64,000 nt of DNA from an alpha proteobacterium U9-1i (GCA_000974665.1 BBSY01000003.1:1116001-1180000); one strand, 5' to 3'; counted from the stretch's first letter, positions 43,392 through 52,566 are shown. Notes: generated from the letters alone by a model not told the origin. A program made the numbers and translations.

Positions 43392-43871
43392 TCAGCAGCC
43401 GAGCCGCACCGCACCTTGCTCGAGGTCGAGCAAAAACTTCTTTCGTTCCAAGCCGCCGCCGAAACCAGTGAGGCTGCCGCTGGCGCCGATCACCCGGTGG
43501 CACGGCACAATAATGGGGATGGGGTTCTTGCCGTTGGCTAACCCAACCGCGCGCGAAGCCTTGGGCGAACCGATCGCCTGGGCCTGCTGGCCGTAGCTGC
43601 GCGTGGCGCCGTATGGAATTTTCCGAAGCGCCATCCACACCTGCTGCTGGAACGGCGTACCGCGCGGCGCCAGCGCCACGCCGAACGCCTTCAGCTTGCC
43701 GGCGAAATACGCATCGAGTTCGCGCCGGGCTTGGGCGATGATTTTATCATCGCCACGCGGCGCCGGTTCGAGCGGATACTTCGGCTCCTCGAACTCAATT
43801 CCGGTGAGCGCTGCGCCATCGGAATAGAGTGTCAGTTCGCCAACCGGACTTTGATGGACCGCCGAGATCAT
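43392..43871 (-). CDS. ogt: Methylated-DNA--protein-cysteine methyltransferase
   Basis: A 159-residue suicide repair enzyme that moves O6-alkyl groups from guanine to itself. The acceptor Cys124 is in IPIIVPCHRVIG, preceded by the winged-helix FQQQVWMALRKIPYGATRSYGQQA. The N-terminal subdomain is normal. ATG at 43871 overlaps the stop of the upstream ada-alkA fusion (ATGA), so the two alkylation-repair proteins are made together. Confidence 0.95.
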   Translation of the reverse strand: MISAVHQSPVGELTLYSDGAALTGIEFEEPKYPLEPAPRGDDKIIAQARRELDAYFAGKLKAFGVALAPRGTPFQQQVWMALRKIPYGATRSYGQQAQAIGSPKASRAVGLANGKNPIPIIVPCHRVIGASGSLTGFGGGLERKKFLLDLEQGAVRLGC

Positions 43872-45295
43872 GTCCGCATTCCCTTCTTCACGGCGCGCCG
43901 CCACAGCCGGATCGCGGCGTAAGCGCGCCAGGGTTTCAAATGCTCAAGCGTCTCACCCTTGCGGCCGAGCGCATTGATGAGAGCAATATCAGTCGCTGGA
44001 TACGCATCTGGATCGCCGAGCGCGCGCAGCGCCACGTACTCAACCGTCCACGGCCCTATTCCGGCGATGGCCGCCAATGCCGCACGCCCAGGCGCAATCG
44101 CGCCGCGCGCCAGCGGCAAACGCCCGTCCACCGAAGCAACCGCCAAACGGTGCAACGTCTCCGCCCGCTTCATTGGCAGGCCGATGGTGGCGATCTCGCG
44201 TGCACCTGCTTCGGCCAATCGCGCTGCACTTGGAAATAGTCGGTCGAGGCCGTCTGTCGTGCGCTCAAAAGATGCGCCGAATTTTGTCACTAAGCGCTCC
44301 GTCAATGTGCGCGCGCCAGCTACCGTTACCTGTTGTCCCAGAACGGCCCGCATCGCACATTCAAAGCCGTCCAACATTCCGGGAACGCGTACGCCGGGCT
44401 CGCGCGCGACATCCTCAGCCAGTGATTTGTCGCGCGCCAAATGCGCGTCCACCGCGCTCATTTCCGCATCGAGATCGAAGGCGCCGCGAACCCCGGAAAC
44501 GAGCGGCCGCAATTGCGGTGCGAGATTTTCCGATAGCGTTAGCGAAAGCCCTTTTGGGCCCATGCCGATTTCGATCCAGCCCGCGACGCCGCCGATGCTC
44601 AAAGTGCGCGCGTAGCGTTTGTCATCAGCGCGCTCGATCCCGTGCAACGCCCGTAAGCGCAAGAAGGCGAGCATCGGCGCGAAACTGTATTCGCCGCGCG
44701 GGCTCAGCGAGACGGTGAAGCTTTCGCCGCGCACGATCTGCTTGCGCCCGCGCATCTTCGTCGGCGGCATGCCATATCGATCCTTGAGCGCCGCATTGAA
44801 ACGCCGCAACGAACGGAAGCCAGACGCGAACGCAATCTCGGTGACAGGCAAGGCTGTCTCATTCAGAAGCCGCCGCGCCGCAAGCAAGCGGCCGGTTTGC
44901 GCGATCTGAATCGGGCTCGCGCCGAACGACGCGTTCATTACCCGCCGCAAATGCCGCGCCGTGACGCCCAAATCATCCGCGAGAGCCTCGAGCCCTTTCT
45001 CTTCAAGCACGCCCGCTTCGATGCGCGCGTACGCAGCGGCGGCCAGGCGCGCAGGCGCATCGATGGGCGCCAAGCCGGGCGCGCGCTCGGGGCGACAGAG
45101 CAAGCATGGCCGGAAGCCCGCGGCCTCGGCGGCGGCGGCGGACGGCCAGAAGGTTCGGTTCTGCCGTTTGGGCGTGCGCGCAGGGCAAATGCAGCGGCAA
45201 TAGATGCCCGTCGAGGTTACCCCCACGTAGAACCGGCCATCGAAACGGCGATCCCTGGCGTCGCACGCGGCATGGCAAATTTCAGCGTCGAACAT
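43868..45295 (-). CDS. Ada-like regulator fused to AlkA-type 3-methyladenine DNA glycosylase
   Basis: A 475-residue multidomain repair protein. Residues 1-75: Ada metal-binding domain, zinc cysteines 33, 37, 64 and 67 (CRCIC...CLLC), where the first is the phosphotriester methyl acceptor in E. coli Ada. About 80-185: AraC-type helix-turn-helix (VTARHLRRVMNASFGASPIQIAQTGRLLAARRLL). From about 190: AlkA N-domain and HhH-GPD glycosylase (LAAIAGIGPWTVEYVALRALGDPDAYPATDIAL, catalytic Asp in PATD). It can sense methyl damage, activate transcription and excise alkylated bases. Divergent from the sulfatase gene. Confidence 0.93.
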   Translation of the reverse strand: MFDAEICHAACDARDRRFDGRFYVGVTSTGIYCRCICPARTPKRQNRTFWPSAAAAEAAGFRPCLLCRPERAPGLAPIDAPARLAAAAYARIEAGVLEEKGLEALADDLGVTARHLRRVMNASFGASPIQIAQTGRLLAARRLLNETALPVTEIAFASGFRSLRRFNAALKDRYGMPPTKMRGRKQIVRGESFTVSLSPRGEYSFAPMLAFLRLRALHGIERADDKRYARTLSIGGVAGWIEIGMGPKGLSLTLSENLAPQLRPLVSGVRGAFDLDAEMSAVDAHLARDKSLAEDVAREPGVRVPGMLDGFECAMRAVLGQQVTVAGARTLTERLVTKFGASFERTTDGLDRLFPSAARLAEAGAREIATIGLPMKRAETLHRLAVASVDGRLPLARGAIAPGRAALAAIAGIGPWTVEYVALRALGDPDAYPATDIALINALGRKGETLEHLKPWRAYAAIRLWRRAVKKGMRT

Positions 45296-45406
45296 GAGCC
45301 GAATATGGGCGGTTTCGGTCCCGCCGTCTCGCCGGAATCGGACCCCTTCTCTACGGCGCCTTGACCGCATGAAGCGGGCGACGGACGCTTGAACGAGGGA
45401 GGCGTG

Positions 45407-47176
45407 ATGACTGCGAGCTTTAGAGCGGGCGTGGCGGCGCTGGCGGCGCTGGTGATGCTTGGGGCAAACGCCACGGCGCAAAGCGTGGACGCCGCGCGGC
45501 CAAACATCGTCGTCATCGTCATCGACGATGCGGGCTTTACCGACCTTGGCGTTTATGGCGGCGAAGCGCGTACGCCCAACATCGACGCGCTGGCGCGGCG
45601 CGGCGCGCAATTCTCGCGCTATTATAGTTCACCGCTCTGCTCGCCCTCGCGGGCGATGTTGCTCACGGGCGTCGATAGCCATCGCACCGGCCACGCCACG
45701 ATCGTCGAAGTGCTGCCACCAGAAATGCGCGGACGCCCTGGCTATTCGATGCGGCTTGAACCTGGCGTCACCACGATCGCCGAACGGCTGCGCGACAACG
45801 GCTATCGCACCTACGCCACCGGCAAATGGCATCTTGGCCACGGCGAAGGCGATCTTCCGAATTCTCACGGCTTTGAACGTTCGTTCGTGCTTGACGCATC
45901 CGGCGCAGACAATTGGGAAGAACGCGCCTACATGCCGTACTACAGAACCGCCGACTGGTTCGAAGATGGCGAACGCGCGCATCTGCCAGAGGATTTCTAC
46001 TCGAGCAGATTCATCGTCGATCGGATGATCCAATATCTGGACGCCGACGCGCCACGCGCCGCGCAACCGTTCTTTGCTTATCTCGCGTTTCAAGCAGTGC
46101 ACATCCCTGTTCAGGCGCCGCGCGAGATCACGGCGAACTATCGCGGCGTTTATGATGCCGGGTGGGAAACGTTGCGCACAACACGCTGGCGACGCGCGCA
46201 GGAGCTTGGCTTGTTGCCCGCCGCCGCGCCGATAGATCAGGCGCATTCAAGCTTGCGGCGGTGGAGCACGCTGGCTGCCGACGAACAAGCGATCTACGCG
46301 CGCAGCATGGAGGTTCACGCCGGGATGCTGGAGGCGATGGATCAGTACATCGGCCGCTTCGTCGCGCATCTGCAAGCCCAAGGGCTCGCAGACAACACGC
46401 TCTTCGTCATCACGTCGGACAACGGACCCGAGCCAAGCTTGCCGATTGCGGAACCGGATTTCGTGCGCTGGATGGGTATGACAGGCTATACACGCCGGCT
46501 GGACGATTTGGGCGAGCGTGGCTCCTTCGTGTTCATCGGACCGGAATGGGCCAACGCCACCGCGACAGGCGCTTTGTTCAAGTTCACGTCCGCCGAAGGC
46601 GGCGTGCACACGCCCTTCATCATCGCCGGGCCAGGCATCGCGCCGCAGCGGGTAGACGCGCGCGCGTTCGTCACCGACATCGCGCCCACTTTGCTGGAGC
46701 GCGCCGGCGTCGCACCCGCTGCGCCAACGATGGATGGAGTCAGCCTCAATCCGGTGCTGAGCGGCGCATCGGCCTTCGTGCGTGATGCACAAACACCGTT
46801 GGGCATCGAAGTTTCCGGCCACTCGGCGCTTTATCGCGGCGACTACAAATTGCTGCGCACGCCCGCACCGCTCGGCGATGGCTCATGGCGATTGTTCAAC
46901 ATCGCGCTTGATCCCGGCGAGACCAACGATCTCGCGGCGCAATCACCGGACCTCGCCGCCTCGATGCTGGCGGACTACGAGGCCTACGCGGCACGGGTCG
47001 GCGTGCTGGAATTGCCGCCAGGCTACGACGTGCAACGCCAAGTGGTCCACAATGTGCGGATGAAGCAGCTCGAGCACTATTGGTGGGTGCTCGCGCTTGG
47101 CGCGCTCGCCGTTCTTGGGCTGCTTTATGTGCTCGTGCGTTTGGCTTCGCGCATGTTTCGCCGGAAACCCGCGTAA
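45407..47176 (+). CDS. Exported arylsulfatase with C-terminal membrane anchor
   Basis: A 589-residue type I sulfatase. Signal peptide (ALVMLGANATA-QS), metal ligands IVIDDAGFTDLG (Asp40/41), and the modification motif LCSPSR with Cys78 to be converted to formylglycine; TGKWHLG and ITSDNGPE complete the active site. A hydrophobic helix near the C-terminus (WWVLALGALAVLGLLYVLVRL) then RMFRRKPA anchors it in the membrane. No formylglycine-generating enzyme gene is in the window. GGGAGG precedes the chosen ATG. Natural sulfate ester substrate unknown. Confidence 0.9.
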   Translation: MTASFRAGVAALAALVMLGANATAQSVDAARPNIVVIVIDDAGFTDLGVYGGEARTPNIDALARRGAQFSRYYSSPLCSPSRAMLLTGVDSHRTGHATIVEVLPPEMRGRPGYSMRLEPGVTTIAERLRDNGYRTYATGKWHLGHGEGDLPNSHGFERSFVLDASGADNWEERAYMPYYRTADWFEDGERAHLPEDFYSSRFIVDRMIQYLDADAPRAAQPFFAYLAFQAVHIPVQAPREITANYRGVYDAGWETLRTTRWRRAQELGLLPAAAPIDQAHSSLRRWSTLAADEQAIYARSMEVHAGMLEAMDQYIGRFVAHLQAQGLADNTLFVITSDNGPEPSLPIAEPDFVRWMGMTGYTRRLDDLGERGSFVFIGPEWANATATGALFKFTSAEGGVHTPFIIAGPGIAPQRVDARAFVTDIAPTLLERAGVAPAAPTMDGVSLNPVLSGASAFVRDAQTPLGIEVSGHSALYRGDYKLLRTPAPLGDGSWRLFNIALDPGETNDLAAQSPDLAASMLADYEAYAARVGVLELPPGYDVQRQVVHNVRMKQLEHYWWVLALGALAVLGLLYVLVRLASRMFRRKPA

Positions 47177-48316
47177 CTAAGCGGCTTCGCGGCTCAGCAT
47201 AGTGTAGCGCTTCAAATGATGGTCGACGTTGCCGAACGTGGCGTCGAACATGGTCGCGCGTTTGAAGTAGTGTCCCACGCGCATTTCGTCGGTAACGCCC
47301 ATGCCGCCATGCGTTTGTACCGCCGATTGGCCGGCAAAACGCCCGGCGCGACCAATCGACACTTTCGCAGCCGATACCGCCTTCGCGCGCTCCAGGTCGG
47401 GAGCGTCGAGTTTGATGGTGGCGAAGAGCGCGATCGACACGCTCTCCTCGGCGGCCATGAACATGTCGACCAAACGGTGCTGCAACACTTGGAATTCAGC
47501 GATCGGGCGTCCGAATTGCTTGCGGGTCTTGGCGTAGTCCTGCGTGAGCTGATGCATCATGCGCAAACCGCCCACCTGCTCGTTGCAATACGCAACGTTG
47601 GCTTCGTCGACGATGCGCTCAACCAATGGCGACGCTTCGCCGGCAGCGCCGATCAGATGCTCAGCGCCGACGCTGACGTTTTCGAAATACACTTCCGAGG
47701 CGCGCGTGCCGTCCATGTTGGTGTAGTCGCGCGTGGTTACGCCCTTGGCGCTTTTCGGCACGAGAAAAAGCGACACGCCTTTGGCCTCACGTTGGCCGCC
47801 GCCGCTGCGCGCCGTCACCAGCAGGTGATCGGCCTGCGGTGCGCCGAGGACGACTGCTTTCTGGCCGCTGAGCGTAAAGCCTGCGCCGTCCTTCTTGGCG
47901 CTTGTGGTGACATCGGTGAGCGACCAGCGGCTTTTGGGTTCGGCTTGGGCGAAAGCGATGATGCGCTCGCCGCCGGCGATCGCAGTCAGGTGCTCTTCCT
48001 TCTGAGCGGCGCTACCGGCGTGCTTCAGCGCGCCAGCGCCCAGCACGACCGTCGGCACGTAAGGCTCAACGACGAGCGCTTTGCCGAATTCTTCCATCAC
48101 CACGGCGATATCGATGTGCCCGCCGCCTAGGCCGCCATACTCTTCCGGCAGCGGCGCCATGAGCAGCCCAAGCTCGGCGAACGTCGTCCAGTTTTTCTTC
48201 CACGCGTCCGCGGACCCCAGCATCGCCCGGCGCTTATCGAAATCGTACTCGCCGGCGGCCCACTTCGCGATCGAGTCGCGGAGCATGTTCTGTTCGTCAG
48301 AATAATCGAAGTTCAT
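47177..48316 (-). CDS. Acyl-CoA dehydrogenase, shorter partner
   Basis: A 379-residue flavoprotein of the ACAD family. The N-terminal helical domain, the beta domain (ERIIAFAQAEPKSRWSLTDV, ITTSAKKDGAGFTLSGQKAVVLGAP) and the C-terminal helices (AVQTHGGMGVTDEMRVGHYFKRA) are there. At the place where full ACADs have a GGSNEIQ-type FAD contact it reads FDATFGNVDHHLKR, suggesting it may share flavin sites with the neighbouring larger ACAD. It lies 3 bp downstream of that gene. The sulfatase stop is directly adjacent. Confidence 0.88.
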   Translation of the reverse strand: MNFDYSDEQNMLRDSIAKWAAGEYDFDKRRAMLGSADAWKKNWTTFAELGLLMAPLPEEYGGLGGGHIDIAVVMEEFGKALVVEPYVPTVVLGAGALKHAGSAAQKEEHLTAIAGGERIIAFAQAEPKSRWSLTDVTTSAKKDGAGFTLSGQKAVVLGAPQADHLLVTARSGGGQREAKGVSLFLVPKSAKGVTTRDYTNMDGTRASEVYFENVSVGAEHLIGAAGEASPLVERIVDEANVAYCNEQVGGLRMMHQLTQDYAKTRKQFGRPIAEFQVLQHRLVDMFMAAEESVSIALFATIKLDAPDLERAKAVSAAKVSIGRAGRFAGQSAVQTHGGMGVTDEMRVGHYFKRATMFDATFGNVDHHLKRYTMLSREAA

Positions 48317-48319
48317 CGG

Positions 48320-49516
48320 TCAGAGCCCCAGCACCATCTTGGCGATGATGTTGCGTTGGATTTCGTTGGAGCCGCCGTAGATGGAGGCTTTGCGGAAGTT
48401 GAAATAGAGCGGCGCGGCGTGGTGGGCGTAATCGGGCCCGATCGGGAATTCGTTGGCGCTGTCTTGCGGGAAGTCGCGGAAATAGGGCTGCGCGTAATTG
48501 CCGACGGCTTCGAGCGTCAGTTCGGTAAGGCGCTGCTGGATTTCGGTGCCGCGAATTTTCAGGAGCGAGCTTTCCGGCCCCGGCCCTTTGCCAGCTTGCT
48601 CACGCGCGAGCGTGCGCAATTCGGTCATTTCCAACGTCGACAGATCGATTTCGAGTTGGGCGAGCTTCCGCTGGAAATCCTCATCGTCGATCAGCGGCTT
48701 GCCGTCATCGCCAAGCTCCGCCTTGGCGATCTTCCGCAGCTTTTCGACATTGCGCTTTGAGCGCGCGACGCCAGCGATGCCTGCGCGTTCGTGCGCGAGC
48801 AGGAATTTCGCGCAGGTCCAGCCTTTGTTTTCTTCGTAGACGCGCTGATCGACTGGCACTTTGACGTTGTCTAGGAACACATCGTTCACTTCGTAACCGC
48901 CATCGAGCAATTTGATCGGCCGTACCGTCACGCCCGGCGATTTCATGTCGATCAGCAGGAATGAGATGCCTTCCTGCGCCTTGGCGTTCGGATCGGTGCG
49001 GACGAGGAAAAAGCCCCAATCGGCGTGCTGGCCGAGCGTCGTCCACGTTTTCTGCCCATTGACGATGTAGAAATCGCCCTCGCGCACAGCCTTGGTTTTG
49101 AGCGACGCGAGATCGCTGCCAGCGCCCGGTTCTGAATAGCCCTGGGCCCACCACACTTCGCCGGAGAGAATGCCGGGCAGGAAGCGCTTTTTCTGTTCGG
49201 GTGTGCCGAACGTATAAATGACAGGGCCGACCATCGAGACGCCGAACGGCAGTGGCGGAATGGTTTCGGCGCGCGCGTTCTCTTCGAGCCAGATGTAACG
49301 CTGCGTGGCCGTCCATCCCGTGCCGCCATATTCCTTCGGCCAGGCTGGAGCACTCCAGCCCTTCTTGCCGAGGATTTTGTGCCAAGCGAGGAATTGTTCC
49401 TTGGTGAGATCTTCGCGCAGCCCGAAGCCTTTCAGCTCGGGTGGGTAATTCTGTTCAATGAACGCGCGCACTTCGTCGCGGAACGCGATCTCTTCCGGCG
49501 AAAAATCGAGATTCAT
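48320..49516 (-). CDS. Acyl-CoA dehydrogenase, longer partner
   Basis: A 398-residue ACAD. YSEPGAGSDLASLKTKAVREGDFYIVNGQKTWTT is the FAD/substrate block, and the C-terminus has the complete YGGSNEIQRNIIAKMVLG contact. The N-terminus DFSPEEIAFRDEVRAFIEQNYP resembles large ACADs paired with a smaller one in steroid and bile-acid side-chain degradation. With the next gene it may form an alpha2beta2 enzyme; this is inferred from adjacency and the incomplete motif in the partner. Confidence 0.9.
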   Translation of the reverse strand: MNLDFSPEEIAFRDEVRAFIEQNYPPELKGFGLREDLTKEQFLAWHKILGKKGWSAPAWPKEYGGTGWTATQRYIWLEENARAETIPPLPFGVSMVGPVIYTFGTPEQKKRFLPGILSGEVWWAQGYSEPGAGSDLASLKTKAVREGDFYIVNGQKTWTTLGQHADWGFFLVRTDPNAKAQEGISFLLIDMKSPGVTVRPIKLLDGGYEVNDVFLDNVKVPVDQRVYEENKGWTCAKFLLAHERAGIAGVARSKRNVEKLRKIAKAELGDDGKPLIDDEDFQRKLAQLEIDLSTLEMTELRTLAREQAGKGPGPESSLLKIRGTEIQQRLTELTLEAVGNYAQPYFRDFPQDSANEFPIGPDYAHHAAPLYFNFRKASIYGGSNEIQRNIIAKMVLGL

Positions 49517-49559
49517 GGAAGCGGCCCTAAGCGGCGCGACGCGCGCCGCAATGGCTCAC

Positions 49560-49901
49560 TTATAGAGCGCCGCGACCGCCGATCAAATCAGCGTCGGGAA
49601 TGCGGCGCGTTACGTTACGGCGCCGTTGCTGGTCCGTGCGCGCCGCCACGGCGGGCGCCGCTTCGCGCCTCGGTGTAGCGACAGGCGCAACGGTGACAGT
49701 CGCCGTTGAGCTTGAACCGCCGCCGCGCTGGGCGCGGTTCTCGTCCGGCGTCGGGAAGATCGCCGAGGTGTCGACGCGCTGTTGGGCGGTGCGTTGTGTA
49801 TCGTCCACCTCGCAGGCGGCGGTGGTTTCCGCGGCGTGCGCGATCGGCGCCATCAGCGCCGTCAGCGCCGTCATAAGGCCCGCATAGACCCAGAGCTTCA
49901 T
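49560..49901 (-). CDS. Small exported hypothetical protein
   Basis: A 113-residue protein with a signal peptide (TALTALMAPIAHA-AE) and a mature part that looks disordered: Thr/Ala/Arg/Gln-rich, with a single cysteine and a basic C-terminal tail (RTDQQRRRNVTRRIPDADL). No family. It follows another small exported protein gene on the same strand (58 bp apart). Confidence 0.6.
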   Translation of the reverse strand: MKLWVYAGLMTALTALMAPIAHAAETTAACEVDDTQRTAQQRVDTSAIFPTPDENRAQRGGGSSSTATVTVAPVATPRREAAPAVAARTDQQRRRNVTRRIPDADLIGGRGAL

Positions 49902-49959
49902 GATCCGTCCCTCCCGAGGGGCCGCCGCGAAGCAGCCCCGGACTGATACTCAACTGGCC

Positions 49960-50310
49960 TCACACCGTGGAGCCTGCCTGGCCAGCGGCCATGTCCACGC
50001 CGCCGCAGGCCGATACCCGCTCCGCGGGCACCATAGACGCTTCGGCGGAATTTGCGATGCCCCCGCTACGAACCGCCAACACTTCTGCGCGAGCGGCCGC
50101 CGTGGTTTCCACCGGTTGGCGGCGAGCTTCAAGGTTTAGACGCAGCCGCTCGGCGCTCAAATCGAGCTCAGGGCGGGTCTCTTGGACAAGGGCCGTGCAG
50201 CGCGCGGCGGCGATAAACTGGTCGCCCGACATCTTCGGGCCGACGGCGTCCGCCACGAACGGCGACGCGGCGGCGGCGATGACACTGGTGGCGATCAAGG
50301 CGAAACGCAT
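49960..50310 (-). CDS. Small exported hypothetical protein
   Basis: A 116-residue protein: a weak signal peptide (MRFALIATSVIAAAASPFVADA), then a helical region (GDQFIAAARCTALVQETRPELDLSAERLRLNLEARR) and a low-complexity tail. Two cysteines could form a disulfide. The ATG at 50310 was chosen for the signal; the longer frame crosses the AT-rich promoter region. Function unknown; likely co-transcribed with the next small exported gene. Confidence 0.6.
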   Translation of the reverse strand: MRFALIATSVIAAAASPFVADAVGPKMSGDQFIAAARCTALVQETRPELDLSAERLRLNLEARRQPVETTAAARAEVLAVRSGGIANSAEASMVPAERVSACGGVDMAAGQAGSTV

Positions 50311-50423
50311 GGCAAACCCTCCGAACTCCCCGGCGGCGGCCCCTTGGCCGGCGCCCGTCTGCCTATCCCTGGGATGCCGGCCCGCTGGCCGTTGGATGCA
50401 CCCGCTGCGATAGATCAGCGTGG

Positions 50424-50440
50424 ATATCGAAATACGATAT
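50424..50440. promoter_or_regulatory. AT-rich inverted repeat in a divergent promoter region
   Basis: ATATCG and CGATAT flank AAATA. Just beyond lie two similar heptamer-containing sites, ATATGTAACA (50437) and ATATGTCACA (about 50478), in an unusually AT-rich 70 bp between the exported-protein gene and the DUF1289 gene. Looks like a promoter with operator repeats. Confidence 0.45.
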
Positions 50441-50534
50441 GTAACATCGACTGTCAATGCGGTTTTATTGAAAAACAATATGTCACACGTCGCCAGCGTT
50501 TGCGGGCCTCGAGGCGGAGCTTTAGTCAGAACGG

Positions 50535-50726
50535 ATGAGTGCCGAGCCCATTTCAAGCCCTTGCCTCAAGGTGTGCGCCGTCAGTGGACAGAGCGGGCTA
50601 TGCGTCGGCTGTGGGCGGACGCTCAAGGAGATTGCCGCGTGGGGGAGCCTCGACGAGCCCGCGCGTAAAGCGATCATGGCCGAACTGCCGGCCCGGCTTG
50701 CGGCCTTGCCGACGACCGCCGGCTAG
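50535..50726 (+). CDS. DUF1289 domain protein
   Basis: A 63-residue cysteine-rich protein: SPCLKVCAVSGQSGLCVGCGRTLKEIAAWGSLD is the whole DUF1289 pattern with four cysteines suited to one metal or Fe-S site. Function unknown for the family; several members are annotated Fe-S-like. Stop overlaps the TauE/SafE gene of the opposite strand by 4 bp. Confidence 0.88.
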   Translation: MSAEPISSPCLKVCAVSGQSGLCVGCGRTLKEIAAWGSLDEPARKAIMAELPARLAALPTTAG

Positions 50727-51535
50727 AACGCTTCACGCAGCATGTTCAAAGCCGTGATCGCCAGGAACACGGCAAACGCGCGCTTCAACGTTTGTTGCGG
50801 CAGCCGGTGAGCCAGCCGCGCCCCAATGGGCGCCGTGATTGCGGTAAGCGCCGCCAACACAACGAACCCAGGCAGGCTCACAAAACCGGCCGACCATTCC
50901 GGCAACCCTTCGCGCCCCCACCCGGCGATCACGTAGCCAAGCGCTGACGGCAGCGCGATCGCGGCGCCGAAGCCCGAGGCGGTCGCAACGGCCTGATGGA
51001 TGGGTCGGCCGCATAGGGTCATCACGGTGACGCCAAAGGCGCCCCCGCCAATGCCCATCATCGCCGAAAGCAAGCCGATCGCGCTGGCGATCAGGGCACG
51101 CACGCCGCCGCGGGGTAGCTCCTGAGCGACGCGCCAGTTCGGATTGCCAAGCCCCATCTGCGCCGCAACCAGAAGCAAGCCACCGCCAAACACGATCAGC
51201 AAAGCTTCCGTGTTCGAGACGCCGGCAAGTGCTGCGCCGATGAGTGCGCCGCCGGTGATCCACGGCGCCCATGCGCGCAGCACCGCGAAATCGACGGCGC
51301 CGGCCTTCGTGTGTGTCGCCAGCGAGCGCCATGACGTCGAGATAATCGTAGAGAGCGACGTGCCGATGGCGAGGTGCATGCGCACGCTTTCATCGACGTT
51401 GAGCGCGCTGAACACGACATAGAGCGCCGGCACGATCACGACGCCGCCACCGACGCCGAACAATCCGCCGATAAAGCCCGCAACGAGGCCGGCGGCGAGC
51501 AGTCCGGCGATGAACGGCAGAAGGTCCGCGCTCAT
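50723..51535 (-). CDS. TauE/SafE-family sulfite/anion exporter-like permease
   Basis: A 270-residue inner-membrane protein with eight predicted helices in two repeats. FIGGLFGVGGGVVIVPALY and GLLSAMMGIGGGAFGVTVMTLCG are the paired glycine-rich repeat motifs of the family. Members export sulfite, sulfoacetate or related anions; the substrate here is not determinable. Start overlaps the stop of dusA (ATGA). Confidence 0.88.
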   Translation of the reverse strand: MSADLLPFIAGLLAAGLVAGFIGGLFGVGGGVVIVPALYVVFSALNVDESVRMHLAIGTSLSTIISTSWRSLATHTKAGAVDFAVLRAWAPWITGGALIGAALAGVSNTEALLIVFGGGLLLVAAQMGLGNPNWRVAQELPRGGVRALIASAIGLLSAMMGIGGGAFGVTVMTLCGRPIHQAVATASGFGAAIALPSALGYVIAGWGREGLPEWSAGFVSLPGFVVLAALTAITAPIGARLAHRLPQQTLKRAFAVFLAITALNMLREAF

Positions 51536-52509
51536 GCGGCTCGCGCCGGCGCGCGCGCCACTTCCGCCAAAGCGTCACGCACCACTTCAACGCCAGCGTC
51601 CGCGCGCGGCGCGCGTTCAGAGAGCACGCGCCGCCACAAGCGTCCGCCGGGTTGGGCGTGGAAAAGGCCGAGCATGTGGCGGGTCATCGCGTGCAGGTGC
51701 ACGCCTTCGCGCAAGCGCGCCTCGATATAGGGCAGATGCGCTTCGACCGCTGCTTCGCGGCTCGCCGCCGGAGCTGACACGCCAAACACCCGCGGATCCA
51801 CGTCAAGCAAAGTGGCGGGCGTTTGATACGCTGCACGGCCCAGCATGACGCCGTCGAAGCCGGCGCCTTCGGCGAGCGCGTGATCGAGATCGCGCAGGCC
51901 CCCATTGAGGACGATCTTCAAGTTTGGCCGCTCGCGCTTCAGCTTGCGCACGAGATCATAATCAAGCGGCGGGATTTCGCGGTTCTCTTTCGGGGAAAGG
52001 CCGGAGAGCCACGCCTTCCGCGCATGCACGACGAATGTCCGACACCCTGCGGCTGCGGCGCAGTCCACAAGCTCGAACAATGACTCGCGCGGCTCTTGCT
52101 CATCGACGCCGATCCGGCACTTGATCGTCACCGGGATCGACGGCGCGGCGCCTTGCATCGCGCCCCAGAGCTCGGCCACCAAGGCCGGCTCGCGCATAAG
52201 GCAAGCGCCAAAGCGGCCCGACTGCACCCGGTCCGATGGGCAGCCGACATTGAGGTTGATCTCGTCATAGCCGCGCGCCGCCGCGATCGCCGCCGCCTGC
52301 GCCAGCTTGTCGGGTTCGCTGCCGCCGAGTTGGATAGCGACGGGGTGCTCGATTTCCGAGAAGCCGATCAGGCGCTCGCGATCGCCGTGAATGATCGCGT
52401 CCGCGGTGATCATCTCGGTGTAAAGCCGCGCCCGTTTCGTCAACGCACGGTGGAACGCCCGGCAATGCCGGTCGGTCCAGTCCATGAGTGGGGCCACGGA
52501 AAATTCCAT
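51532..52509 (-). CDS. dusA: tRNA-dihydrouridine synthase A
   Basis: FMN enzyme that reduces uridines 20/20a in the tRNA D-loop, 325 residues. VAPLMDWTDRHCRAFHR, the catalytic Cys in INLNVGCPSDRVQSGRFGACLM, KCRIGVD, FVVHARKAWLSGLSPKENREIPPL and VMLGRAAYQTP are all DusA-type. ATG at 52509 chosen; a longer in-frame start adds ten residues. Coupled with the downstream permease gene. Confidence 0.95.
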   Translation of the reverse strand: MEFSVAPLMDWTDRHCRAFHRALTKRARLYTEMITADAIIHGDRERLIGFSEIEHPVAIQLGGSEPDKLAQAAAIAAARGYDEINLNVGCPSDRVQSGRFGACLMREPALVAELWGAMQGAAPSIPVTIKCRIGVDEQEPRESLFELVDCAAAAGCRTFVVHARKAWLSGLSPKENREIPPLDYDLVRKLKRERPNLKIVLNGGLRDLDHALAEGAGFDGVMLGRAAYQTPATLLDVDPRVFGVSAPAASREAAVEAHLPYIEARLREGVHLHAMTRHMLGLFHAQPGGRLWRRVLSERAPRADAGVEVVRDALAEVARAPARAA

Positions 52510-52566
52510 GGCGGCGCTATTGCACACGAGGCGCGACAAGTCATCTGCCCGCGCCCAGGCGTCGCA

